64,000 bases of DNA from Fratercula arctica. Lineage: Eukaryota > Chordata > Aves > Charadriiformes > Alcidae. Position 1 is the first letter of the stretch, and each line of letters begins with the position of its first letter. This document shows positions 12,398 to 25,975 of the stretch, piece after piece. Position numbers and translations under genes: made by a program. The stretch covers positions 185,960,455-186,024,454 of the forward strand of contig CANTUZ010000001.1 in the NCBI GenBank assembly GCA_947846985.1. The letters are read 5' to 3'. The notes below the pieces were generated by a model that saw only the letters and a program-made list of their open reading frames with translations, was not told the origin of the DNA and made no database searches.

Positions 12398-15300
12398 GGC
12401 TAAAAGGGAGGACAGTCGTGTGATTCACAAAAAAAAACCGAACAACCTACCCAAAACCCAGGAGTTTTAGAGCAATATGACTCCCTTAACTGTTCTTCAG
12501 CTAACCACCACAGTAGTCTATACCTTGGTGTTTAATTAAGTGGTTGGCTACATTAATATTTAATGCTTGTTCAAAGCTGTATGATGGGTGCACACGGTTG
12601 GGTTGCTCCGCAGTTAAACTTAGGTGGCATTACTGATGTGGGTGGGAGTTGCAGGTTAAAGTCCCTTAGTGCTTTTTGACAGCTTAGTAATGTAAACTAC
12701 TGAAAGGTTAAAAAAAAATAAATAAAAGAAGCTATGAAAATACCAGAGGCTGCCTTTTTAATTTTGTACAAACAAGCTGAAGTAACACTGGGCAGGTTGG
12801 GGTTTTTTTTTTTTATTTTACTTGGCAGTGCGTAAAAAAGGAAACAGATGAACCAAAATTAAAAGAAATTGCCTTCTTTAGTTAATTTTTATTCACCCTG
12901 TAGCTTGTTCTGCACGGGTCATCCTGGCAAACGCTTTCAGTAAGAGCTCAGACAAAGTCCTTAAGCTACTCCAGCAGCAATGAATCCTGTTCGCCTGAAG
13001 ACAGCTATGCTGAGGTCCTGCTCAGCCAGATTGAAACTTCACCTGGTGAACCAGGGACAGAGGGAGATTTGTTATGAACTGTAGTTAGAACAAATTTTTG
13101 CAATTCAGCTGGTTTCAGCTGACAAAATTCATAATGAACAGAAAGAGATCCTCCTGCTTTGGCTGTGATTGCAAAGGTGCCACTATTTTTCTGGGCTTTG
13201 ACTACAGTTAAACTGGGATTTTCCCCTAAGCTTTCTGAGGCAGAGCAGTATAGATATATATACATACATACCGCATTTATACACAATTTTGGAAGTGCTA
13301 ATGAGTCTTTGGGGAGTCCCTGCTACTGACCATGACCCTGCTGCGTTAAGTGCTCAGATTCAAACAGATGGCTCAGCTCCAAAAATAGGCATTTCTTTTC
13401 ATGTAAGAGCAGAGGTGATGAGCAGATAAAGGGGGAAAGATCAAAAGATGTAACCTTCATGCTTTGGTATTTCAGCATTTGAATTTGTGCCACAGAACAG
13501 AAGAAAACCAGTTAAAAAGAAAGGTGGATCTTAGCTGGAATATTCTGGATCCCTATGCAGATGTAGAGGGCGGGGGCATGCAACTACGAGACCCAGAAAA
13601 ATCAGGAAAAGAAGCGTGGTAGTCACAAGTCATGCTTAGTAGCTTTTTCTGGCACTGTCTGAGGAAGTCTGTGGTTGATTATTCCCTCAAGCCATACATG
13701 CTCACCCTCCAAGAGCTTTTCTAGTCAGACTGCAGAAAAAAAGGTTGTAAGAAAAAAGAGACTTGAACAGTGCAGAACCTAAATGAATTTGCTGTAAATT
13801 CTGTTCTCTACCTTTACCACTTTCAATACATCTAATGGCTTCATTTCTCTGCCCTGAGGGAGCTTTGATCTACCACAGGGTGTTTTATGCACCAGACAGA
13901 GTGCATAGTGAACTGGTTGTCACCTCCATAGATTACACATTGCATTTTGATGTTCACTACATTTAATCTGGAATTTTGCTGCTCTTGAGAAGAGAATGTG
14001 GGCAGGTGCACCGGAGGTGATGGTACGCCTGTGTGGATATCGGTATTTTATTTACCTGGGTTTACAGGAAGACGATAATACCGCGTAGCCCTACAAACCC
14101 ATGCACAGGCAACTGAAATAGGTTCTCGAGTAAAACCCTATAGATACGAGGAAGAGATCTTGTATTTGATGAACCCAATAGCTGACCTATTTCTGCGTTA
14201 ACTTAGCTGAAGGGTCATCAGTGACTAACCTGTAAGCCAGAATGTGGAGAATTAAGAAAGTTTGTTGCCACAAGTCAGGAGGACATTGAAAGGACTGAGA
14301 TGCTGCCTGCCTTTCTCAACTCTGGAGCCCAGGTGACATACAGAGGGGATCAGGGATATCTCAGGGTATCCTGGAAAGACCAAGAAAACACCTCTTAAAG
14401 AAACTTGTGGAGGAATGTGTTTGCATGGGCACTACATTATTTTAGTGTTAATGCAATATAAATGCTATGTAAATGAATATTGCAGCTGAAATCCTATTAA
14501 TAGAGGTAGGAGAAGAAAAGAGCCATATCTGTGTAGGAAGAACCGCAGTATCTCTATTAGCTAATTCCATCTTATTTTCAGTTGTGCAAAGCTTTCCAGA
14601 TAATATTTAAAATTTTACGTTATTTCTAATATTTTCTCTGTATTTGATGTTTCCTTTCCTAGGAGCCCTTCCTCTGAATGCTGGCTTGCAACCATTAGCA
14701 TTTGCTTATCAGCATTTTAGTTGTTTCCCTGCAGCTCCGTGCCATGTAATGCTTTTTGAGCAGATAGAGAGCTCTGGCTCACACGCCGGCGGCAAGTTAA
14801 GCTGAGGGGCAGGAAAGGGAGAGCTGCAGAGGAGGTTGCTCGGTAGTCCCCTTCCACATCACATGGGCGCAAGGAGACAGTCAGACCAGACTGGGCAGCA
14901 CAATCGGTGGCTGATACAGGATGCCAACCACCTGACTGCTGCCAGGCTCCTGTGGCAGGAGAGGAGGGGTGTTATCCTTTCACCACGTTAGCGCTGTCAG
15001 AAAGCATCCATCACAGTGAGGTGAGTGTCACTCAAAACATATTGCACAATCCCCACCTTTAATATTCTGCAGGTGCAGTCTTCAATTAGGCATGAGATTG
15101 GTTCGCCAGAAAACAGTAGCAAAGGGCAGAGAAGAGCCCAGATTTTCTTCTGGCTTCAGACCAAATTGTTTTTATCGCTGCAAGGAACTAACATTGAAAA
15201 CTAACCCCAAATGCGCTTGAATTTAGGGATGTGGGAGTTGAATTTTGAATTGAAATTCCAGCTTTCTTCACTTTAGGGCATTCAGATTCAGCACATTAGA

Positions 15301-16685
15301 GCAAAAGAGGCTTGAACTGTCAGAACTCATCCTTTGAATATTGCACCAAGCTGATAGGGGACATCTGCAACACTTGCTGAGATATATACTTTCCCTTCTT
15401 GTTTCAGCTGACAAAGTCCAGAAAACTGCAACACATTTAGGAAAAAGACCACATATTTGATTAAATTGAACATGTTAAGAAATATTAGCTCTGATCGTGG
15501 TTTGGAGTTTCCAGATCACACAGGGACAATGAAAGAATGGGAGTCCCACGAAGAGCCCTGGTCTGCTTAGACTGAACTCTCCCTTCACCTGCATGATAGT
15601 ACGCGCTGTCGTGGCAGCTTCTGTCACTCTTAAATGAGCATAACGTGCGCTTCCATCTATATATACAGCAAACTAATTCCCTGGGGCCAGAACCAGGGAG
15701 CAGTCCTGCCTGCACCCACCGTGAAGCAAGTGTTGCTGCAGGCACTAACTTGTAGCTGGGCTAAGATGCTTGTTTCTTACCTGCATCGGTGTTGGCTACT
15801 GCAGTCATTTCACTTGCTCTAGATACAAGATGTACCCGGATGAGCACAAAAGTGCTTGCTCCTCTACAGTTTCTGAGGCCTGTGTTAGTCAGAATAGAAG
15901 AAATTGAAATGAGGGGGTTGGAAAAACCTAGAGAAAATGGTGTGGCATCCCAGGTAAGAGAACACATGTTGCATGGATCTCTGGTAATGTGAAAGGATGC
16001 CATCATGTATTCTGAGTAAAACTGAACTGTGAAAACGAACGCAAGAGGACCAAGTTATAATGATAATAAATGTGGTGAGAACCAAAATGTGAAGGGTTTC
16101 CTCTCATGGCTATCAAGTAGGTCTCTGCTGCTACAGCAATTTGACTACCGAATGTGAAGATAATTTCAATAGGAGCTCAGGACTGTTGCAGCACATTAAA
16201 GCGCTAGTGGCTTGTTCTGAAAGTATGCAAAGAATATGCAGGTGATAGTGGAACTTCAATAAAACTATCAGGATACCCTTCACAACTGGTCAACCTATGC
16301 TCTAAACAAGATGCCCAGTAAAGTTACAGTAAGATTGTAATGTAAGCACTGAAAAGTTACAAAATGCCTGAATTAAGCTTTCCGTGCATCTATCTGAATT
16401 TCTGTCTGTACGGCCCTGGGCTGTCCCCTTGTTGTGTATGAATTGTGGCAGTTTGACTGAGGATCACATACTGTTTTTGCTGCACGACTGTCTCATGCAG
16501 TGCCCTGGGTGGACAGCACTCAGTGATTGAGCGGCTCCTCAATATTTTTGTTTTACCCTCATGTTTCAGCACATGGCCCATGGACACATTCACTTTATGC
16601 TACTCAAACCCTTCCATCTGACAGAATCACAGATGTCCTCAGGGAATTTTCTATGGCGTTGCTCATTGTAAATTTTATTTGTGCA
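12398..16685. other. Non-coding, no gene recognised
   Basis: Unique sequence. There is a GC-richer patch at about 14770-15000 and a short TATATACATACATAC microsatellite at about 13251-13273. No open frame over 93 codons and no recognisable domain. Confidence 0.5.
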
Positions 16686-16790
16686 GTATTTTTGTGGCAG
16701 GAGGGGTGATATTATCTACATTTTATATGTGGAGAAAGGCAGACAGATTAAGATTAAAATTAGCCTTTAATTTGGGCAGCTAGTTTGAGG
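16686..16790. mobile_element. Possible MIR-like SINE relic
   Basis: The stretch beginning near ATTATCTACATTTTATATGT and followed by GGAGAAAGGCAGACAGATTAAG resembles the conserved part of MIR-type SINEs (consensus of the form 'ATTTTACAGATGAGGAAACTGAGGC'). Identity is low and judged by eye; a homologous LINE tail is equally possible. Confidence 0.35.
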
Positions 16791-19700
16791 CACCAACGAC
16801 CATATATTTTGTAGAGTATTTAGTGCAATGACTAATCTAGCTTTAAGTAGGAATTTTCTGCCATGAAGAGGGATAGGATTATTGTTAGACTGTCTTAATC
16901 ACAAGACCACTCTTACAGAAATCCTGTCTTTCTGAACACAAGCCTTACAGCCTATGTTGCAGATGCACTGAGGGACCTTACATCAGAAACCTGAGTCACC
17001 CCAGAAAATGGTCCACCTCATACAACTTTTATTCTGTGTTTGATTACACTGTTTGTGCTAAGGGAGAAACTGTGGGATGATGGTATGTTGACATCTTTCA
17101 TGTGGTCCAGACAGCGTTAGAAGTAAAATATGAACATTAGACAAAACTCAACACTGACAAGTCCAACCTTTGAACAGTTTTGGAAGTTCACCTTAAATGT
17201 AGCTAATTTGCGGTATTGTGCACTGAAGGCAGAGCAGTGTGGGCTGCGGTAGCATAAGCAAAGCAGTGCACAAGTCACAGTTGAAACAGATCTACTGTCT
17301 CAGTCTCCCTGATGGGAACAGCTGGAGGGAAGCAGATGGCACCAGGTGTCCAGCATAAAGCCTTGACATGATCAGGAGGAAAACTAATGAACAGTTATTG
17401 TCACTCACCCATACTCCTACATCTTCCTACGTCCTCTTGGCATTTCTTAGAATAACTGTAGATGCCTCATGGCAGCTGTCACATTAGCCCTTCACCAGAC
17501 AAGGAGACGGGAAACTAACTGTTATGGCTTTAACTGGTTGCAGGGTTACATTTCTCCTAGCAACTTTTAACCTCAAAGCAGAGAGCTGCTGTAGATGTTG
17601 TCAATATATGTTCCCCTTAAGATAAAGATAATTAAAGTTTATATCAAGTCAACAGTTTCATTGAATCTGTTTCTTTCTATGCCTTTACCCCCTCCAAACA
17701 CTGTGTTCCTTATCACATACCTAAAGCCTTGGGGTCCTCCCATGGGCTTTTCAACGCAGGTGCTCACTGCCCAAACCTGCTGTCCCCTAGGGACTCGGTG
17801 TCTCTGCTCCCTTGCCATGTGCAGGGGTCTTTCACACTCAGAGCTTGGTTCCTTGCGCCAGTCTTTCCACCTCAGTTCTGTCTCCTTACGTGATATCCGA
17901 GTACCCTCCTGCCAACCCCCTTCCTGGCTTCATCCCAGAGCCACCCTCTGCCAGCAGCCATGCAGGTGCCAGCGTCCCCTTTCCCAAGCCTCTTATTTGC
18001 AGTGCCTTTTGCTAAAACCCCTATTGCTCATCCTACTTGATTTTCCTCTTCCTTATCCTCAGCCGTACTCATTTTAATCCTTCATCTTGCCTTGTGTCCA
18101 TGCCATTCCTGACTGGGCAGGAGAGATGGCCTCCCTGGCTGTGGCTCCTGCGCCCAGCGCTGCACAGCTGGGGCCGGCAGCGATGGGGACAGCCCTCCTC
18201 TGTCCTCTGGACAAAGTCCAGCAAAGTTATGAGCAACCGCAAACAGGGGCTTATAATGTGAAGCGGCAGATAAGGTTAACTCGGTGTCATTACTCCCTCT
18301 GCCAGCGATGGTGCTGTCTGTAGCAGTCAACAGAGAGCAGAAGGCAGCTGATGTGTGTCACTTGCATTACCTGTCCTTACATGATGAAACCATTTGCTAA
18401 AAATTTATTTTTATCTACCCAAGAGCTGGCTAAATTACACAGTTCCTTCTGCTTATCTCTATCTCTCTGACACACAGCTCATATAAAGCTAGTCATCTGG
18501 TAAAGACAGAAACAGTGGACAAGCTCCTGAAAAAGTGCTCAAATAAGATATAAAATACCCTTGTCCCCACCAAACAATCCACGATTCTCTGCCAACAAAG
18601 AAAATAAAATTGAGGCTGTTAAAAACCAGTTATATCAAAATTCAAGGAGCCAACTGCCTACCTGGACCTGTCTAAATAAATACCAGTGTATTTATATGAC
18701 AACCTCATGAAATATCTAATCTTCAAAGAATTCACACTGCAAGAAGGCTGTTCTGTTTCATGAACAGATGCTGCAACGATGCAGGATTTGTGCACAGAGA
18801 TCTTCTCTTTAATTGATTTAAAATAAATCAAATGGCAAATCAAATTGGCAAAAGGAATTAGTCAAGTGAGCTAAGATACTGACGAATGTTCAGCTAAATG
18901 GGAGCATCACGTGCAAGTGAAAAAATGTGGAGCTTGCCCACGAGCATTACACTCTTTGAACTTGTCCTTGTATCTTCTAGGGAATGGTCTGTGCCTTTCA
19001 AAAAAGAAGAAACTTGGGTAGGAAATCATGGAGGAGCAAATATATAAAGAAAATTATCTAGCTGGGTCTGACAGTTTATAATCTAATAATTGTTATGATT
19101 TTGAGACATTGAAACTATGATTCTTGCACTATTAAGAAAGCTTGGAAAATTTTAAAGTACGAAGCTGCGAGACAAAAATGTAACAGGTTTGGACCATCAA
19201 GACAGTGACTGATCTAGTGTCATACGCATGTCTCAGCCCAGGTGTGCTTCTTCAGAGGAATGAGCTCAAATCACTGTAATTGACAATTGCGGATTCATCA
19301 GGGAAGTTTTTTTCCCAAATCTCCTCACAGTTAGTAGATGATTTATAGATGTTCTCCTTCTGTAACAGCTTATCCTTCGTAATATCCTGATAAGCTCTCA
19401 GATACAATGATAACCAGTGGGAATGTAAATAAGATACACTAAAAATAAACAAGAATCAAGAACTTAAAATTTCCTTTTATTAGTTATAACAACTTGCTTT
19501 TGATTTTCACTGAATAGTTTAACTATACTTAGCTCTTCGTGGTTCATTCCACTCATAAAGCCAAAGAAAATAACTTCCAAATAAAACTGGGGGTGAAAAT
19601 TTTAGGCTGGAAATGTTCATTGTGATATGTTCTGATTTTTCACACAGTGCAAATCAGATAATCTGAACCAGAAGTCCCTATGAAGGAGCTGTTTTGGAGT

Positions 19701-22700
19701 AGGACTGTCAATACTGAGAGATATGAAGTTGATTCAGAGAATAAAGGTTATTATGCTCTCCCCATAATCAGGTCTTCAATGGTTAATTACTGCCACTATT
19801 AAATATTGTCATATTGCTTCCATTCTGAATGTTTTTAGTTTAAATTTCCAGCCATTCGATATTGGATTTGCCTTTTTTTCCATGTTAAAGATTTCACAAA
19901 CATTTTGATGAAGTGAATTTACTTTTGATCATTTGATGGGAAACAATTTTGGATGCCTTCAATAATTCTTTCTTATTCTCACGGCTCTTCTAAAGTTGAA
20001 TAATAGAAAAGATCCTCCCACTGAAGGCACTGCAGACATTAGGCAAAATCCTTTAAAAAGAATATCCGTGATTCTAGGACAGCCACTGATGCACTGGGAT
20101 AGAAACCATCTGCCTGTAGCGATGCCACAGGATGTGTACACAAGAATCTGTTCCTCTGTGGACACCAGGGTGCAAAATACTGAGAATAAAAAGGAACGCA
20201 AATGCAATTGACAACATCCAGGAGGACAAAACAGCCTGAAGAGCCTAAGCATGAGATCTGCCACGAATCTTCAGTACTGCTGCAAAGCACTCCCCAAAGG
20301 GACAGATGGTAGGAAATTCTGCAGTCATATCTGGTTAACCTGAATCCATTTCTAAAATCAATATTACATATCCTTTTAAACTGGTTATCACCTTTAGAGT
20401 GGCTATCATCTTTTAGAGACCATGTTCAGATAAACTGAGAAATCAGACCTGTGCTACCTTTATCTGATTCTTTCCTAGGCAAAGAAACTGTGTAAAATGT
20501 CCATTTAATCACACTCTACAGACATCATAATTTATCGTTTTCATTACTGGAGGAAGTAAATGAGAGAGAGGAAGGCTACATTTCTAGAATGCATATTTTA
20601 AAAATTATTCTGTATTACTTTTCTTTTAAAAGGTGTTTTCTTCATTACAGATTTTCATTTCAATTTTGTGTGATTTAAGAGGGTAAAACCCAAGTGTTGT
20701 TAAAGGCAGAATATTTAATTGTGTGTCTACAATAGCTGGATGAATCACAGATACTTCCAACTCATGGAATTTAAGGAAGAATCCCTTTCGGCCAGGCTCC
20801 TGGCCCTCCTCTGGTCTCTATTTTGTTGTGTCTCACTCGCCTATAAACCACACATCGGGAATTATAACGGCACATACAATATCACTTTGCCCTTTTTAAT
20901 AGATGGTGGGATTTTTGCTCGACTCAGCAGGAGAATGGCTTTCCAGACAATTATGCGAGTTAGGTGGGAGTCACAGATCTGCAGCACGGGAGTACAAGGA
21001 CAGGAATGAAGCCGAGACTCTGCACCCCTCTCAATAAATTCTACATCAGGCTAAGGTTTTTGGGAATGAGGGCTCACTTGTGCAGTCCAGAAAAGACAAG
21101 CTTTACCTGTTTATGATACCTGTACTGCTGCGGTCTCTGAGTTTTCCGCTGCCTGGTGAGTCATAGTCATGTACGCATAAAACTGAATCAACACTGTGAC
21201 CTTACTCGCTAGTCATAGTTACTGCACGGATATAGCGGTTTATCTCACATGTACAGTGCAGAGTTTAAAAAAAAAAAAACAACCCAAAACCCAATTAAAA
21301 TATGATTCACATCCCAAAATTTGATTAAAATAGCACTGATCCCAGGACCTGTGGTTCCCTTGCAGAAGGGTGATCCAGTTCATTACATCAGTTATTTTAT
21401 TCAGCCCTAGATGTGCAAAAGGTCTCTGATGTCACAGCAGTGAGAGCTGCAGTACCTCGGGATTTCCAACATGTAGCTTCTGGTGTTGTGGGAACTCCTT
21501 CAGGAGGGGGTAACTAGGTTTTTGTCCTTGCTTGAATGCTATTTCTTTGTGTTGAGCAGGCTTAACATGATAGCATTCTGAAAGAGCCTTGGAAGCCGAA
21601 ACCAGAGCCTGATCCTCTCTCTCTGACTTCACCTGAGAGTCCTGACCCTCATGTGAGTCACACCTCAGTGATGTGAGAGAAACAGCTTCAGCGGGAGGGA
21701 CAAAATAACCGTGCCTATGGTGACAACCCAGAGACTAGAGAAGTCTCCTGGGAAGGTGGAAACGGGCTCCCCTGGCTCCAAGCTCCATGGATGAGAGCCC
21801 TGGCTGAGCCCACTGCTGTGCCCTCCCCACCTGGACCAGCACCCTGGGGGTCACCGGCTCCCCCGTGTGCCTGGAGCCCCAGCTGGGCAGGCTGAAGGGA
21901 AGGGTGCTGGGTCTGTGGACTCCAAGGGAGTTTGTGTCACCACCATGGGAAGAATTGGGGAATTTTATTTATTAAAAAATTAAGAGTCTACAGTTTTCAA
22001 GCATTGATGGAATCAGACAGCAGCTGAGCAGAGTTTTCAGGGATCTATATTTGGACTGGAGTCCGGAGAGGCAGTTCGATAGGATGTCAGCGTGACAAAT
22101 GTGACAGGCTTATACAAATCTTCACCTTCTCTTCAGAAAGATAGTTAACAGGACTTGGAATTACGAAGGGTGCAGATGCGAGATTCATTTCACGCCGTGA
22201 CTTCGGTTGTCTGACTCTCACACTGCTCCGGGAGGAGAATCCAGGTGCTCTGTGCTTCACCAAATTTGTCTTCTGATGCCATCCTTTCCTTGACACTGCC
22301 AGCAAAGCTCTTCCCCCTTCCTATTCCCCTCCCTGAGCCAACAGACATTTTAAATATACAAGTACAGCTAAAACTTTCATTTAGATTCCTGGCGACTGGC
22401 ACCACAGTTATTATATCCCCAGACTGACAGTTCCTGCTGATTGGTGCCACTCAATTCAGAAAGCAATATCGCTTTGATATATCAACCTGGCAACTGCCTG
22501 CAGGAAGCTATTCTAGTCCTTCTCTCTGAATTTCACTCTAAGAAATATACTCCTTTCAACAGGATTTTTCAGGGAAAGAAAGGCAGAACATTTAAGAGAG
22601 GGGATGGGAAGCTCAGTATGCCCCCCATAGCCTTAAACAAGAGCACCTTTTTTCTTATTGAGGAGGTAGTAACTCTACAGGAGGCAAAGACCCTAGGAGA

Positions 22701-24257
22701 AACCTTTACTCCAGGATTTTACACAACTGAAAAATCCAGGTCTTATTCATAGAAAAAGGAAAGGGTTTTAAAAATTTACCGCTGACCTATATGTCCTTTA
22801 TGAAGAATTTGACATGTTGGTGTTTCAAGAATATGTTGTTTGATGTTTCAGTTCAGGCTTTGTTGTGGAGCTCAAGGGTCAAATAGTCAGGATGTTATGG
22901 AGTGAAAACAGTTGGGAGAGTTGTGCTCAGCAGCACTTCGGCTGGGAGGATTAGGAGAGAGTTCCCTGGGATACTTACAGTACTCAGCCGCCGCCAAGTC
23001 AAGGGACAGTCCATTTGCCCAGTGTGGGAATCTGCCCGTGCTAATATTTATAGGTGAAAAGTAAAGACAAAAGCATAATTTTTAAGAGTTCATCTCAAAG
23101 GTGGAAACTAACACAACTGCAACATAAGAACCAGGTAAATTATTTTTATTTAAACTTTCTAGAAGGAAGGGGATCTGAAATCAAGGAGTAGTAGAACCAG
23201 AGTACAATTAGATGAAAGCCGATACATATTCCCATATATATTCCCACTCATGACCTAATACAAGGCTAATCACGTTCTTTTGCCTCTGACTGACAAAGTG
23301 CTTTCTGTTTTTTCTGAAAGATGTTATCAAACAACCCTAGTCATGACCAGCTCTTCCCAATATTATTTTAAACAGTGGTCTCAGGACAGAAATTTTCCCT
23401 CTGTCCCATAGCACAAGCAAAATCTGAACCTGGGTTCCCTATGCAAGCAGCTGGGGCTGGCCTGTTGGAGTACCCTGACATGCTTGGAAGAGAGTCTTGT
23501 GATCCATCCCTTAGCTCTCATGAAGTTCCTCAACTTTGTTTTTTTAATGCTTAAGAAAGTTTCACTTCCGCTCCTGGGGAAGAATTGCCTGGCTACTACT
23601 TATTTCTAATAGTTTTTCCTATTCCTAAGTAACCGTTTTCGTAGAGGTAGGCTATCCTTACAATAGCAATGCAAGCCAGAGCCTGTGGGTCAACCTGAAA
23701 GCTTTGGGAGCAGACATGGGTGTACGCTGTGAAGTGTTTTGCTAGAATTGCCAATAGCAAGAGTCCAAGGATTTTCCAGAAATGCAGGTGGCTGCTTATG
23801 ATTTCTTCATCTTCTCTGAATGTGATTGCATTCCCTTTAGCCATTGTGTGTATCATCCTTCCATTTAGAGTTATTTTCTTAAGTGTATCTGGAGGGCAGT
23901 GGAAAGCTTTTAGTGAAGCTGTATTGCATGCTTCAGTAGTGCTGGATGAGAATATTCATTCGATGGTTTATTTAAGAAGGAAGCAGATGTTTTTGACATG
24001 TCAGAAATGTAAGAACGCTCTATCTTGGTGAACTGCTTCTATCAGTTCCTACAGATATTATTCACCTGTGCATGTCTCCGAAGAAAGAAAGAGCATTTAC
24101 AAGCAGCAGAGAACTCCTCCTGAATTCTCCAACGTGCTGTTGCAGACGAGGTCAGAACATCTCTGTGCACGTTGTTATTAATACAATTGTAGGTGGAGCA
24201 GGTGGCAACAGATATTATATTAAATCCTATTAATTGAGTACCTGGTCAAAAATATCC

Positions 24258-24290
<33 letters not shown>

Positions 24291-25193
24291 GGTTATTGTA
24301 TATCTACTAGCTACGGTGATTTAAAAAAGGACAGTTATTCAGCACATTTTCCCCAAAGATTTGTACTGATTTCCTTGTAACAAAAAAACCATAGTTTCTT
24401 TATCTTCTTACCCTTCCTTTTCCTGCTATCACGTCTTGGTCCCCTTGTTAGGGTGTAACATTTCACACTTTGTTTGCGTACAGCCAGTAAAATAATTAGG
24501 TCTCCTTCTTCAGCACACCTCTGAAGGAGATGCCATCATGTAAAGGAGGCTGTTTTGTATTTCTTTCAAAGCTACTGTTACCTGCATGAAGTTGTATTTC
24601 TGAATGACTTTACTGCCAAGAAGTTAGAATATGAGGTAACTGGCAGCTCTCTGTGTCTGCACACCCTCACGTCCTCATTTACATGCATGAAAGTGAGTGA
24701 GAAAGAGAAAATAAAATCCTATATTGCCATGTGACTGTTAAGGCAGCTGCATGTGACATTAAAAAAACCTAGACTTTTGGTGTTTGTGCTGGAGCTGGAA
24801 GAACACGCAACATGTTTCTGTCCAACTGGCAGGCCAGTTGATTGACGGACTACTGTCTAAGTGGAGCACTGGAGAGTCAATGGGTTGTGGTCAGGCCACT
24901 TGGTACCATAGTGCCGTAGTCACGTTTGCGAAGCTGTGCACGCTCAGCACCGCTGAGAGGAGCGGTACTGGTTGCCTTTCCTCGTAGTCACCCGAACCAC
25001 ACCATGAGACACCATGGCCTGCACAGTGAACTGCATCTCATCCCCCACAGCATTAAAAGGAATGAACCCACTGCCTTCTTTCTGAGCATTCAGTCAAGTA
25101 AAATTTCCGTTTAAAATCGTGATCACTCAGAAATGTATAAACCCCTCCCCTCATAGGACAACATTTTGGGTGGTATCAAGAATGATTTAAAGA
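16791..25193. other. Non-coding with GC-richer patches
   Basis: No gene recognised. GC-richer patches lie at about 17700-18250 and 21720-21920, and the 160-codon frame at 17595-18077 covers the first but is proline/serine/leucine-rich and domainless. A run of 8 T followed by 19 A sits at 24258-24284. The frame at 20719-21009 begins with a signal-peptide-like segment but is not supported as a gene (see findings). Confidence 0.45.
24258..24284. repeat. T8-A19 homopolymer pair
   Basis: Eight thymines followed directly by nineteen adenines. Simple repeat with no recognisable element attached. Confidence 0.85.
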
Positions 25194-25198
25194 GTCCT
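25194..25198. repeat. Left target-site duplication GTCCT
   Basis: Five bases GTCCT immediately left of the LTR terminus TGTC. The same five bases follow the right terminus at 25971-25975. Together they mark the boundaries of one retroviral integration. Confidence 0.7.
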
Positions 25199-25321
25199 TG
25201 TCATTGTTTTGGCCGGATTGGCAAATCAGAACGACAGATGGCCCTCCCCCTCCCCCCCCCACCTCAAAGAGGAGAGGAAGAGATAAGGAGATTTATGAGT
25301 TTAGAAAAAGAACTAAACTAC

Positions 25322-25327
25322 TTTAAT
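25322..25327 (-). promoter_or_regulatory. LTR poly(A) signal (ATTAAA)
   Basis: Plus-strand TTTAAT equals ATTAAA on the minus strand, in the expected position downstream of the TATA box of the minus-strand LTR. It is the variant hexamer rather than AATAAA. Confidence 0.55.
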
Positions 25328-25619
25328 GAAAATAATAATAAATAAGAAAATAGTAAATAATAATAGAGAAAAAAAAGTATACAATATATACAAAACCGTA
25401 TCCAGCTCCCAGGATGACGATCGCATCACCAGCAGACACAGGGAAAGTCCCAGACTGGAGTCAGCGATGGACAGGAGCTGAATTCCAGAACTAGAGTCAG
25501 GAATGCTGGACAGGAATGACTGGGATCAAAGGCAGATGAACAGACAGGGTCCTCCTCAGACGTCAGCCATTGAAGAAAAAAAACGAGCCAGAGCAACCTT
25601 GCCCCTTTGATCCCTCAGC

Positions 25620-25626
25620 TTTTATA
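25620..25626 (-). promoter_or_regulatory. LTR TATA box
   Basis: Plus-strand TTTTATA equals TATAAAA on the minus strand, in the context CAGTATAAAAGCTGAG. This is the likely core promoter of the minus-strand LTR; whether it is active cannot be judged from sequence. Confidence 0.65.
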
Positions 25627-25970
25627 CTGAGCGTGATGCAGATGGGATGGAATACCCCTGTTGGTCAGTTTTGGGTCACCTGTCCCGTCCTCTCCTCCCT
25701 GCAGGTGGAACCCCTCTACGCTTCTCTGCTTCTGACCCTCTAACGGGGCAAACAGGGAAGTTAGTTGACCTTGGTTATTATAGCAATGAGTATAAGCAAG
25801 AGCTTCTGTGCACACCATTGCTTGGTATAATCAGGTCTTATCACTCTGAGAGGGAAGAGTTTCTGAACAACATGCTGTTAATTTCAGAGTTTAGTCAGTT
25901 AGAAGAGGCCCAGATAAAAAGTAAAATTACAAATCAGAAAATTGGTTCTGTTTTACCTCAAACCAGGACC

Positions 25971-25975
25971 GTCCT
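25971..25975. repeat. Right target-site duplication GTCCT
   Basis: Exact copy of the five bases at 25194-25198, immediately outside the LTR. Confidence 0.7.

Larger units (their letters stand above)
25199..25970 (-). mobile_element. Solo endogenous retrovirus LTR (772 bp)
   Basis: Read on the minus strand the element starts near 25970 with (G)GTCCTGGTTTGAGGT, a start I know from abundant neoavian ERV LTRs, and ends near 25199. On the plus strand the left edge reads TGTCATTG and the right edge CCAGGACC, giving a near-perfect TGTC...GGAC inverted terminus in which the expected final A is C. Both edges are flanked by the 5-bp duplication GTCCT. Inside, in minus orientation, are a TATAAAA box (25620-25626) and an ATTAAA poly(A) signal (25322-25327), about 300 bp apart in the order expected for U3-R-U5. 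An A/T-rich block (25328-25378) and a C-run (about 25243-25260) lie in the downstream part. No gag, pol or env sequence is attached, so this is a solo LTR left by recombination. A 5-bp duplication fits ERVL-type or some ERV1-type elements better than 6-bp ERVK-type; the class is inference. Confidence 0.82.

Noticed and set aside
17595..18077. 160-codon open frame on the plus strand
   Set aside because: Leucine/proline/serine-rich translation of a GC-richer patch, with overlapping frames on the same strand and no domain or splice context.
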